10,622 nt of DNA from Sedimentisphaerales bacterium (GTDB lineage Bacteria; Planctomycetota; Phycisphaerae; Sedimentisphaerales; SG8-4): positions 1-10,622 of the forward strand of contig JAFGCA010000561.1 in assembly GCA_016932895.1 (NCBI GenBank). Reading direction: 5' to 3'. Below the pieces are notes generated by a model. That model ran no database searches and was not told where the DNA came from. It saw only the letters and a list, made by a program, of their open reading frames with translations. The translations under genes were made by a program, and so were the position numbers. Positions within the stretch are counted from its first letter, which is position 1; each line of letters begins with the position of its first letter. This document shows positions 1-10,622 of this stretch, piece by piece.

Positions 1-1269
1 CCCGGTGAATTCGTCCTGGTGGTGCGCAACCAGGAGGCGTTCGAGTCGCGTTACGGCTCGCATCTGACGCCACTGGTCGCCGGCGTATACGAGGGCCGCC
101 TGGCCAACGGCGGCGAGACGGTGAAGCTGGAAGACTTCTGGAACGGCGCGATCGCGGAGTTCTCGTACTCCGACGGGCGGGGCTGGCCGGTCGCGGCCGA
201 CGGGGGCGGCCATTCCCTGGTGCCGCTGACAACGGCCCTGCGGGACCAGCCCGCCGGCTCGTTGAACTATGCCGGCAACTGGCGCGCGAGCACGTACCTC
301 GGCGGCTCGCCGGGCATGGACGATCCGCAGGCCGATACGCTCTTGGTCCTCAACGAATTCCTGGCCAACACGACCGGCTCGGACGACTGGATCGAACTGT
401 ACAATCCAACCGATGCGGGCGTGAGCCTGCGGCACTGGTATCTCAGTGACGACGTGGCGATCCCGGACAAATGGGCGTTTCCCGCCCTGACGATCCCGGC
501 CCAGGGGCACGCGGCGTTCGATGAAGACGACGGGTTCGGGCAAGGGGCCTCCGGCTTTGGCCTGAGCCGCAGCGGGGACGAACTGGTGCTGTCGTACCTT
601 CCCGGTACGGACCAGGACCGCATCGCCGACGCCGTGCGCTTCAAGGCGCAGGAGGAAGGGATTTCCCTGGGCCGGTATCCGGACGGCGGGCCCTACTGGT
701 TTCGTTTGACGCCTTCGCTGGAAGCGGCCAACGCCAATCCAATCGCCGATGTGGTGATTGCCGAGCTGATGTACCACCCCGCCGATGCGAACGAGGAATA
801 CGTCGAGCTGTACAACCCGACGGGCGAGACGGTGGCCCTGGCGAATTCGCAGGGCTCGTGGCGTCTGGACGGCGTGGTCGCCTACACGTTCGATGCGGGC
901 GTTTCGCTGCCTGCCGGCGGCCGGATCGTGATCGTCGGCTTCGACCCGACGGTGGAGACCGGCTCTCTGGCGGCGTTTGAGGCGGCCTATGGTCAGGCCG
1001 GCCTGACGCCGGGCGCGGACCTGGTGGGCCCGTGGCAGGGCAATCTCTCCAACCGCGGCGAGCGCCTGTCGTTGGAGAAGCCGGCGGCCGGCGATTCGGT
1101 GGCGTGGATCATCGTGGACGAGGTGCTCTACAGCGACGTGGCGCCGTGGCCGACCGGCACCGACGGCCAGGGAGCGGCCCTGGGACGCGCGAGCACCGAC
1201 GAAGTCCACGCCGGCAACGACCCGGCCAACTGGCAGGCCATGACGCCGTCACCGGGAACCGCTCCGTAG
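1..1269 (+). CDS. Lamin-tail (LTD) repeat surface protein, 3' part only
   Basis: The reading frame is open from the first base (visible residues PGEFVLVVRNQEAF) to TAG at 1267-1269, so the true start lies upstream and the GTG at 19 is not a credible start. The 422 visible residues hold three LTD-like beta-sandwich units. Unit A (about 1-103) is cut at its N-terminus and carries YEGRLANGGE and GWPVAADGGGHSL. Unit B (about 114-242) starts VLNEFLANTTGSDDWIELYN. Unit C (about 250-420) starts VIAELMYHPADANEEYVELY and includes LPAGGRIVIVGFD. The NE/AE-(I/F/L)M...W/Y-(I/V)ELYN pattern is the usual LTD signature. LTD domains in bacteria occur in secreted, often very large surface proteins; the ligand is unknown. 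No C-terminal sorting signal or membrane segment is visible; the protein ends WQAMTPSPGTAP. Unit A closely resembles LTD units of the CotH protein at 4314-8543, so the missing N-terminal part may have a similar architecture (inference). The gene converges with the LamG gene at 1495. Confidence 0.85.
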   Translation, partial: PGEFVLVVRNQEAFESRYGSHLTPLVAGVYEGRLANGGETVKLEDFWNGAIAEFSYSDGRGWPVAADGGGHSLVPLTTALRDQPAGSLNYAGNWRASTYLGGSPGMDDPQADTLLVLNEFLANTTGSDDWIELYNPTDAGVSLRHWYLSDDVAIPDKWAFPALTIPAQGHAAFDEDDGFGQGASGFGLSRSGDELVLSYLPGTDQDRIADAVRFKAQEEGISLGRYPDGGPYWFRLTPSLEAANANPIADVVIAELMYHPADANEEYVELYNPTGETVALANSQGSWRLDGVVAYTFDAGVSLPAGGRIVIVGFDPTVETGSLAAFEAAYGQAGLTPGADLVGPWQGNLSNRGERLSLEKPAAGDSVAWIIVDEVLYSDVAPWPTGTDGQGAALGRASTDEVHAGNDPANWQAMTPSPGTAP

Positions 1270-4200
1270 CCGCCAGAGACGGCCCGCGCCCCCCGCGTAT
1301 CGAACGCAGCGCCCCCATCCCAAAGGGAGCCTGCCGACACCCAGCCAAGGGCGCTGCACGTCCCCGACGCGAAAGTTGTCATCCTGAACGCAGTGAAGGA
1401 GCTGGCCCGCGGCTGTGAGAAAACCTTCTCTCGGCAGCCAGATCCTCCGGCCTGGCCTCAGGATGACAACCACGCCGCCGGCGAATTCGCGCGTCTATTC
1501 TGCTTCCAGAGCAACGTCATCGATATAGACAAAGCCCGCGCCACCTGGTACAGCGCTATTCTTATCACCGATGCCGATGGTGATCTTTGTGACTGCGGTG
1601 ACATCGACGGTCAGGCCGTCCAGGGGAATCCGGAGTTTCTGCCATATCGCCCAGGTCAGATCTTCAGGCTGGGCCAGCGGAACCACGTCGCTTTGGGTCC
1701 CGTCTTCCAGCACGACGTACAGGGCATCGGCGGCCTCGGCCGTATTGGCGGCGACCCCGCGCATCCACAGGACCAGGGCCGTCGCGCCGTCGCGCGTCAG
1801 GTCCTCGGCCGGACTGAACGTACGCGAGATTTCCGAGTACTTCGCCGGAACCAGATCGCCGTTCATGTCACGGAAGTTGCCGGAATTGTCGTAGTAGAGC
1901 GGGAGAGCCTGACCCCCGCCGACCGTCACGACTCTCTCGAGGTACGGCGCAGTGGCGTGGCCGAGGGCCGAACCGGTCCCGTTGCCGCTGTAGCCTTCCG
2001 TCCATACATCCCAGACGTTCACGCCGTAGTCCACACTGTACGCGTTGTAGCTGTCGAAGCTCTCGATCATCATGGGATCCACTGTCGCGGGCGGCTTGGT
2101 TCCCGCCGCCATGACCGCTTCGAGTTCCTCGGTCGACAAGGCTTTGGTGTACAGGCGCACATCGTCCAGTGTTCCACCAAAGCATCGTCCCGCAACCACC
2201 GGGTCATTGCCCAGCGTAATCCCACTGGTGAATTCTATGGACGGGTGTTCGAAAACGTTCGAGACGAACACGTCCGTACCGTCGAGATAGAGCGTGGCCT
2301 GGTCGGGCTCCACCACCACGGCCACGAAGGACCATTCGTTCGTGGGAAGAACCAGACCGGATTGGAAGGACCAGCTCTCCGGCACCGACCAGATATACGC
2401 GAGTTGATTGGTGGCCAGAAGGTTCATCCCGAAGGTGAGGTTGTTGGCAACGGCCCGCTGAAGGAGAATGCCCGTGTCGCTGGTGTGCTTCTTCTCGGGC
2501 TTGACCCAGGCGGTCATGGTGGCGGTGTTGGTCTCGACACCGACCGGCGCGGAGGTGCTGAAATAATCATCCGCTCCGTCCAGTTGCACCGCCCCATCGA
2601 CGGCGCCGCCGACCGGTTGAGGCTCGCCCATAATGGCACCATGGAGATCATGCCCCGACCAATCGACGGCCGAACCGGCGTCGGCCTCATCGAACGTCCA
2701 CCAGCCCAGGAGCGATTCGTCGCCGACCGCGATGGCCGGCGTGGTAGTGAAGCTCCAGACCTGCCCCTTGGGCTGGCCGGTCGCGGCAAACTCATCGACG
2801 CGCCAGTAGTACGTCTTGTCCTGCTCCAGGAGACCGGGATCATGCATCGGGGTGGCCGTCATGAAGCCGGTGCCGGGCGGAGCGTCATTGATCTCATCGA
2901 ACGTCTCGCCGAAGAAGACCGTGTGGAACAGCGCCCCCAGGCCCGGTTCCCACGTCAGAACCGGATCCACGACAGCATAACTGACGCCGTCGGCGGGGGA
3001 AGGAGCCCAGGCGGCCGCCGGACGCACCCGGAAGCTCCAGACGGCGCCTTTCCAGGGGCTTTCGGGATCGTCGTCGTTGATTTCATCGACGCGCCAGTAG
3101 TAGGTCGTTCCCGGAACGAGAGCGTCCGGATGCGGGCTGCCGGCAGATCCAACGTCGAGAGAACTGTCCGTGGTGGAACCGAGGAACAAGTCCGCATCGG
3201 TTTCGGTGGCATTGGCCACCGCTTCCGCTTCCGTACCGAAATAGACGTTGTGAGAGGCGGCGAAGTCGCCCGCGAGCCACTCCAACGTCGCATAGGTCTG
3301 TTCGAGCAGCTCACCGTCGCCCGGCTGGGGCATTGCCGCCTCGGGGAACGCCGGCTCGATCCCGTTGGGGAGCCCTTCCATCTGTCCGGCCGTCAGCACC
3401 CGATCGTAGATACGCACATCGTCCAGTTGCCCGTTGAAGAACGAGTAGCCGTCTTTTCTGGAGCCGATCCGGACCGGCTCGTCGTTCAGGATGCCGAACT
3501 CGGTCGTCTGGGCAACGGTGCCCGCGGGAAACCCGTCGATGTAGAACTGGACGGACCCGCCTTCCTCCAATGTCACCGCGATATGGTGCCACTTCCCGGC
3601 CGTGATAGGAGAGCTGGACAAATAGAATACATATTCTTCAGCCTCCGAGGTCTGGTGTCCGAACTCCAGCAGGCCGTCGTTGATGTGCAGTCTGAATTCG
3701 AAGTTGCCGGGGAAGTTGTCTCTGGCCGAACCGCTGGGTGACTTGCACACGAGGAAGTAATAGCTGAAGAAATCGTGCGCATTGACCCAGGTGGCAATCG
3801 TCAGCCTGCCGTCGATGTCCAGCACCGGATCGTCCGGTATCTCCACGATACCGTCCGTGCCCCCGAAACTCAGGGCGCCGGCACCGACGTTTCCGTCCAC
3901 CCAGGTGACGTCACCCGCCAGAGCCCCCTGGAGATTGTTGCCGGAGCTGTCTGCGACGACGAGGCCGCTGCCCTCGTCGAACCGCCAGTGACCGACCGGC
4001 CCGGCGTGCGCCGGAGCCGCCTGCAGAGACAAAAGAATGACACAAGAAATGAGCGTTACGTTCTTGCCGTTCATGGTGTGGTCCTCCTTCCAGCAGAAAC
4101 ACTGTGATGTAGGAAATGACCCCTGGACTGGAACACTTGCGTGCAAGTCCTCGATTGACCCTTCCGCAAACCTATGTTCTTTCCGGCCTCAACGCAGACT

Positions 4201-7200
4201 GCCACACGTCGCTGTTATTACAAGACCATTATAGGCTATTATTACCGCGCGCTCTACGAAAAACGCCCTCGATCTGCAATATTTTTTGCTTCCTCCGCCG
4301 TCGGCGCTCCCGGTCACTGTCCGGACAGGAAGGCGATGGTATCGGTGGCCAGGAGCGTGCCCTGGCTGTTGTAGGCGCCCAGGGTGTATGAGCCGGGGGC
4401 CAGGTCGGCGGGCAAGCGAGCCTCCCAGGTGGTCAGATCCGGCCATTCCACGGCCAGGGCCTGTCCCGTCTCCGCGATGCAGATGTAGCGTACATCGATC
4501 CACCCGCGTCCCCGGATCGTCGTGGAAGGTGACGTCACGATTCTCGCAGGCGGTGCGGTGATCGCGAAGGGAATGACGGCACCGGCCTTGGCCATGACCT
4601 GGCCCATTACGTTCTGGCACCTTCCGTCGATGTAGGACAGCCAACTGGACCATGCCTGTTCGGGCAGCAACTGTGCGTAGTGCTCGGTCCATATGGACAT
4701 ATACGGCCGATTGAAGCTGACTTGCAGGAAGTCGTAGACATATCCGTAGAAAGTATGCGCCCACGTGGGATTGCCCAGGAGCTTGCGGAGCACGCTATTG
4801 CTCTCCAGGGCCCTGCTCTGCTGGAAGGCGAAATCCACGTCGTGAAGGAAGAACAGAAACTTCTCATCCGTGGGGCGGAAGTAAAACATGGCGTTATGCC
4901 CCGAATCACTGATCCAATTGTCCCCGACCCCGGTCGTGGAGCCGACGGCAAAGGATCGCAGCCACTGGTCCACGTCGATGGTTTCCGAAATGGTTGACGT
5001 GAACGCGGTTTGGCCGAGACCGAGGGCCCGCGTCAGATCGATCACCGGACCGTAGTCGTCCATGTCCCGATGGTTTTTGATCAGGAAGTGCCAGCGGTAT
5101 TTCTCTTTGTCGGTGCCCAGGTAATTGGTGACGCTGATGCCGTACACGCCGCCTCCCTCTTGCGGAATCTTGAGTCCCTCGGGGTCATTGCCCACGGTCG
5201 CAGCCAGAGTATATATGAGTTCGTATTCGTACAGGGTGCCGTCGCCGCCTTCATCGCCGTAGGCCTCTTCGCAGTAGACCGGGCCGTAGCGCGCCAATTG
5301 CACCTCGATGCCGCTGCAGTGCTCCTGCCTGGGGGCGATCAGGTATCCCAGGTCGTGATACTTGGAGAACCCGCCGAAACGATTCATCGCCATATGGAAG
5401 AGCATCTCGCGCTGGCCTACCTGCTGGCCGTCGGATCGGTCGAAGCTGACGGTTCGATGCACGCCGCGGAACAGCTTCTCCGGATGGAAACGCAGGTGAA
5501 AGCCGATACGCGCGTCCTTGGGCCGGCCGTGCTCGCTGCCCTTGAGCCGCACGCCCACGTTGTAATACACGTCGCGTTCATTGACGATCAGCGTGGCCCC
5601 GAGGTGCTCGTTGCTCATTCGGTTGGTCGGCTCGTACAGGAAATCGCTCTCGGCGTCCCGCATGACGATGCGATAGTTGAATACGCCCGTCGTTCTCGGT
5701 GCAAATGGACCCGTCGGCTGTATCGTGCGTCTGGGCGCGGTGCCCCCGCCGGCATCGGTCTGCAAGACGCGATACTGGGCGAAGGACGCCTGTCCCGCGG
5801 CCGGGCACAAGGCGACGCCGCCCTGGGCGTCCTGGGCTTCGACATAGAATTGCACGAGGGTATGACTGGCGTGGGGCGGGATGATCCCTGCAAAACGACC
5901 TTCCGATTCGCTCATGTCCGCGGACTGCCACGGGCCATTGTCCTGGCGATACCACAGCGTGAGCTTCTCGATGCCGTCCGGGTCGGCGGCGTTGACGGAA
6001 ACCGCTACCGCTTGTCCGGGCAGAGGGACCGCCGGGGTGTGCCGAAGTCCGGTCAGGGTCGGGCCGATGTTCGGCTGAAGGCACGAATTCGGGCGCCCCG
6101 GCGTGCCCGGCGACGAGGACACGGCCAGAACCGTGGTCCGCGGCAGCCGGTTGAAGAACAGGCGCGTGTGCAGCAGCGGGGAACCCGTTATCCAGCGGGC
6201 CCGGAATCGAATCTCGACTTCGCGCCCGTTGTTGATCCGGGCGCCGTTGGCGAACGTCGTTTCCGCATGGTTGTGCATGTGGTCGGTGGCACCGGTGGCC
6301 ACCAGGCGCAGAACCGGATTGGCCGGGTCGTTGGGATCGGCCTGGATGCGGCTGTGGCGATGGCTGCCGACGATCCGCCAGTGGTCCAGTCCCGGGGAGA
6401 AATCGCCGTTCTGGAGCCGTTCCCGGGCCGCACCGTCGGGGTCCTCAATGACATGAAGATCGTCGATCAGGATTTCCCCGGCGTCCAGCAGTCCCATGAC
6501 GAATTCATGATATGCACCGTCGTTGCCCACCGGGCTGGCCTGCACGACGTCGCGATAGGAAACCGCTTGCCAGCGCGATCGGGACAATTCGTCGCTGGGG
6601 GCCCAGGCGGCGCCGCAATCGTTGTCGGACCAGGGGTCGCGCAGCTCCAGGCTGCTGCCGCCGCCGTCGGCCGTCTCGGGCCACGTTCCGCCATCATAGT
6701 AGCGCACGCGATCGACGGGATTGCCCCGGGCATCCAGGAGCCGCAACTCTTCGCCTCCGTTGGCGAGACGCCCCTCGAAGTCTCCCACGATCAGGACGTC
6801 TGGAAACAGGGCCGCCAGATACGCCTGGTCCCGGGCCACGACCAGGTATTGGCCGGGCGGCAGAAAGGTGGCCTCGGGAAATGTGTAGGTGATCCCCTCG
6901 TCGAACGTCCAGCCGGAGAGATCGACCGTCTCGGTCCCTTTGTTGTAGAGTTCAAGCCAGGTCCCGCATTCACCGTCCTTGTCATCGTCGGCTGCCGGAT
7001 CGGCGGGCGCCCCTTCCAGGGAGGCTTGAAACAAGAGGTCCGAGCTGGTCAGGCTGATATTGTGTCCCTCGATGGCCAGGATATTGACGCCGGCTTTCAG
7101 TTGGGACCGGTGGTTCGATAGGTCGAAACCCTGGTAGCTTGCCGCCGCCGAATCGTCGTGCGACCCCGCGGCCGGATCGTTCCAGGCCTCGGACCCCGAC

Positions 7201-10200
7201 ATATTGCCGCTGGCGATGAGCGTACCGTTGAGAAACGCCAGAAACCCGTCATCGTATCGCACGTTCAGCGTCAACGTCGCCAGCGCATTGGGATCGGCGA
7301 CCTCGAAGGGAATCCGGATATAGACGGTGTGATAGCGTCCGTGCATAGCGGCCCGGACGTCCGTGTCGATGTAGGGCTCGTATCCGGAGCCGGTCTCATA
7401 ACCGACGCCCGTGCCCGCGCCCTCGATCCAGGCGCCGTCATCGAACGGTTCCGATCCGCCCGTCCATTGTCGCCCCAGACGGTCGTCCTGCGGGACCAGG
7501 ACCTTCGTCACCGTATCCTCGTCAAACACCGCAATGGTTTCTTTCGTTTCCTCCCGGGGCAACGTCTGCGGGTGGTACATGATCTCGTTGATCACGACAT
7601 CCGTGCAGAGTTCGACCTCGTTGGCTTGCCCGGGGGTGGGCAATGAGGGAACCAGCCACGGGCCCGTGCCCGCCGGCTGCCGCCCCGTCACCGTGTCGGA
7701 GACACGCACCGCGTCGGACACCCGTCCGCTCTGCCAGCCCAGGAAGAGCCGGTCGCCGGCTTGCGGCGCGAATCCCAGATCGCTCGTCGCGACCACAAGG
7801 TACCGACCCGGTTCCAGGACGTCATTGTCGAACGTGTACGTCCCATCCCGGGAGCCCTGGATCTCCAGCCAAGCGTCCGCCATGGCGACCGCTTCGGTGC
7901 CGACGTTGACGATCTCCACAAAGAAGGACGCGTCGCCGGCCGGACCGATTTCGTTCAAGCGCAGCGGACGCGGCAGCGGCGTCGCGTTGCCGAAGTTGGC
8001 CCCCCCGGGCGTGCCGTTGTCCCGGTCGCTCCAGGTCCAGTTCGAGGCGGTCTCGCTTTCGCGCGTGGGATCGATTTTGGCCAGAGTGACGCCTGAGCCG
8101 TCCGGGGCCACGGGCCAGTCGCCCCGGTCGGAGTAGCGGACGCGGTTCATTACGCGCCCGCTGTTGTTGAGCAGCCGGATCTCTTCGCCCCCGTTCGAAA
8201 GCTTGCCGTCGAACGGCCCGAGAGGCACCGCCGGCATGGTCTGCGGATCGCCCTCCACGGAGGACGCTACGACCAGATACAGGCCGGCCGGAAGGATCGT
8301 TCCTTCCGGGAACGTGTAGTCCACGGCGCCGGCCAGCGACCATCCGGAAAGGTCCACATGCGTTCCCATCTGGTTGTAAAGCTCGACCCATTCAGGGTTT
8401 GCCTCGCGAGGATTATACATGATCTCATTAATCACGACCACGCTGTCAGCGAACAGCGCGCAGGGTATGCACAGTTGAAGTGCCAGCAGCGAGAGCAGGA
8501 CAATGGCGTCTCGTGGGCCGGGCCTTCTGTGGTGTAGCGTCATGAGCCTTTCCTGAACGAAAACACAAGCTGATTTTGCTCTTCCGGCCTTCGTTGTGTC
8601 CCTACGGCCGGATGAAAAACCGGGACCGCGGTCCCTGATCGACGTACTGACTCCCTCCAACGTAACCCCTCCTGCCAAATTATTGGTTGCAAACCACCGC
8701 TATCGAAGCTATTATAGCATATAGTACGTATTCCATGACGCTCTAACCGGAAAAAATGGACGAGCGCATCGTTCCATGACGTGATAGAAAATGTCCCGAG
8801 CCGGGCATCTCAATGGGAAGTCAGGAGGGGCCGTGTTGGAACCGTACGACTGATACGCTTGCTGCCGATCCGTGGCGATGCTACACCGTAGCATATCTGC
8901 GCTATCGATCTTCGTTCACTAACCGTCAATGCGACAACCGGGGATGTAAGGACGGACGCAAAATGAACAGGAACAGTGGCGTATTGCGGGGATTCACGCT
9001 CATCGAGCTGTTGGTTGTCATTGCCGTGATTGCCATCCTCATGGCGCTCCTGTTGCCGGCCCTGAACCGGGCCCGAGAACAAGGCAAGCGAGCCGTTTGT
9101 CTGAACAACACAAAAACGCTCGTGCTGGGATGGATGATGTATTGCGAGGACTACGCCGGCAATATGCCGCAGGCCCAGGCAACGGCAAACAATGGCTGGG
9201 TGCGCAATCCTTCCGCCAGCAGGCCCGTGGACGCGCCCCGGGAAACCCAGTTGGACGCGATCAGAGACGGGTTGCTCTTCAAGTATCTCGAGAGCGTCAA
9301 GGTGTACCGCTGTCCGGTGGCCAAGAGCTTTGAGATGCGCACGTACAGTTGCTCCCACGCCATGAACGGCGCCAGCTTTGACGGCGGCCCGGTTCTCAAG
9401 AACATGTACAAGATCGAGCATCCTGCTTTGCGACTCGTCTTCCTGGACGATTTCGGCGAAGATTGGGACGCCGCCTGGGCCGTCCCGTGGAGCCGGCCGG
9501 CCTGGTGGAATCCGATTCCCGCGCGCCATGGCGCCGGCACGACGGTGGCCTTCGCTGACGGCCATTCCGAATGGTGGGCCTGGAAGGATGCACGTACCAT
9601 CGAACTGATGCAGGCATGGGACTGGGGGGCCATCGGCGACAATCTCAACGTTGTACAGGACGGAAATCCCGATCTCTTCCGCGTGCAGAAGGCCGTATGG
9701 GGCGAGATCGGCTACACCTTCGACCCCGGATCCTGAGACGCCGCCACCGATTCGACGAATCTCCCGCGTTGCCGCAGCCCCCTGAACCGCTACGATGGCC
9801 AACTCGTTGCCCATGCCGAACCCTTGGAATCGATTCTCGATGATTGATCATTGATGATTTCTTCGCATCCGTCACGGTTGTACATGCGGGAACCGGGAAG
9901 CGGGATTCGTGAAGCGTGAAGCGAGTGCGGAAATGGGGTTGACTCTTGACACTTGACAGTGGCGTGAACAGCGCGATTCCGGGTTCCTGGCGCGGTTGCG
10001 GGCGGAGAATCACGCATTTCCTCCTCTGACTCTTTGCCCTCTTCTACCCTTGCACCCTTCTGACCTTCCACCCTTCTGACTCTTTGCACCCTTCTGACCT
10101 TGCCCTCTTCTACCCATCTACTATTTTACTCGTTTACTGAAAATATCGATAATTTGACTTGACTGTTGAACACGAGATATGTATTGTGCTGATAAAACAA

Positions 10201-10622
10201 ACTTGTAAATTGTAAATAGTACATACCCAATTCGGAGGGCCACTCATGGCTACACAGGCACAGATTCAGGCGAATCGGTCGAACGCGCAGAAATCGACGG
10301 GGCCGCGGACGGCCGAGGGGAAGGCGACGGTCTCGCAGAACGCTCTCAAGCACGGGCTGCGTACCGAGCAAGCAGTGATTGCGGGGGAGGACTTGGGGGA
10401 GTTTGAGTTTTATCGCGACCGGATGTTGGGCGAGCTGTCGCCGGACGGGGAGGTGGAGTCGGCGCTGGCCGAGCGGGTGGTAAGCCTGTCGTGGCGGCTG
10501 CGGCGGGCCGAACGCGTCCAGAACGAGGTGTTCGATACGCTGCTGGCCAGGGTCGCGGCCGACCCGTTCCGGAGGCGCGCGCGATCGCGCGAGGCCGACG
10601 GCCTGCAGGAAACGCTCCTCGG

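Overview
The window is GC-rich bacterial DNA that most resembles a member of the Planctomycetota, probably Phycisphaerae-like. This is inferred from protein style, not from a marker gene. The pointers are very large secreted proteins built from lamin-tail (LTD), CotH-kinase-like and LamG domains; linker modules carrying YYWRVDE; a prepilin-like protein with [20 protein letters not shown] and a C-terminal H-X9-DG motif; and a final partial gene with the STGPRTAEGK / NALKHGL signature. All five genes are 'surface biology' or unknown. There are no RNA genes, insertion sequences or CRISPR arrays.

Layout. Positions 1-1269 (+) hold the 3' end of an LTD-repeat protein gene. It converges on a minus-strand pair, and the 225 nt gap between them holds a 96 bp imperfect inverted repeat (1375-1470) of the widespread 'GTCATCCTGA...TCAGGATGAC' type. 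The minus-strand pair runs right to left: an LTD/CotH giant protein (8543 to 4314, 1409 aa), then, after 239 nt with its own candidate promoter, a two-LamG secreted protein (4074 to 1495, 859 aa). Both have good signal peptides once the start is moved to an internal ATG with a ribosome binding site. At 8544-8962 is a 419 nt divergent regulatory region. It has almost coincident -10 elements on the two strands, a 10-bp direct repeat 41 bp apart, several palindromes and a possible mini-ORF. It is followed by the prepilin-like H-X9-DG gene (8963-9736, +).

Positions 9737-10245 are non-coding and unusual. They contain a series of unrelated short tandem arrays that nearly all have a period of 7, plus a 106-bp degenerate octamer array (10033-10138). 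The last array borders or forms part of the candidate promoter of the next gene. A new + strand gene starts at 10246 and runs off the window.

How the genes may work together. The three large proteins look like secreted or cell-surface modular proteins: LTD and LamG domains for binding, and a CotH-type kinase-like fold for possible phosphorylation of an extracytoplasmic protein. The prepilin-like protein could enter a type II secretion or pseudopilus-like system. A shared pathway is only inferred from adjacency. The most unusual items are the period-7/8 repeat mosaic at 9840-10216 and the LTD domain split by an inserted module in the CotH protein.
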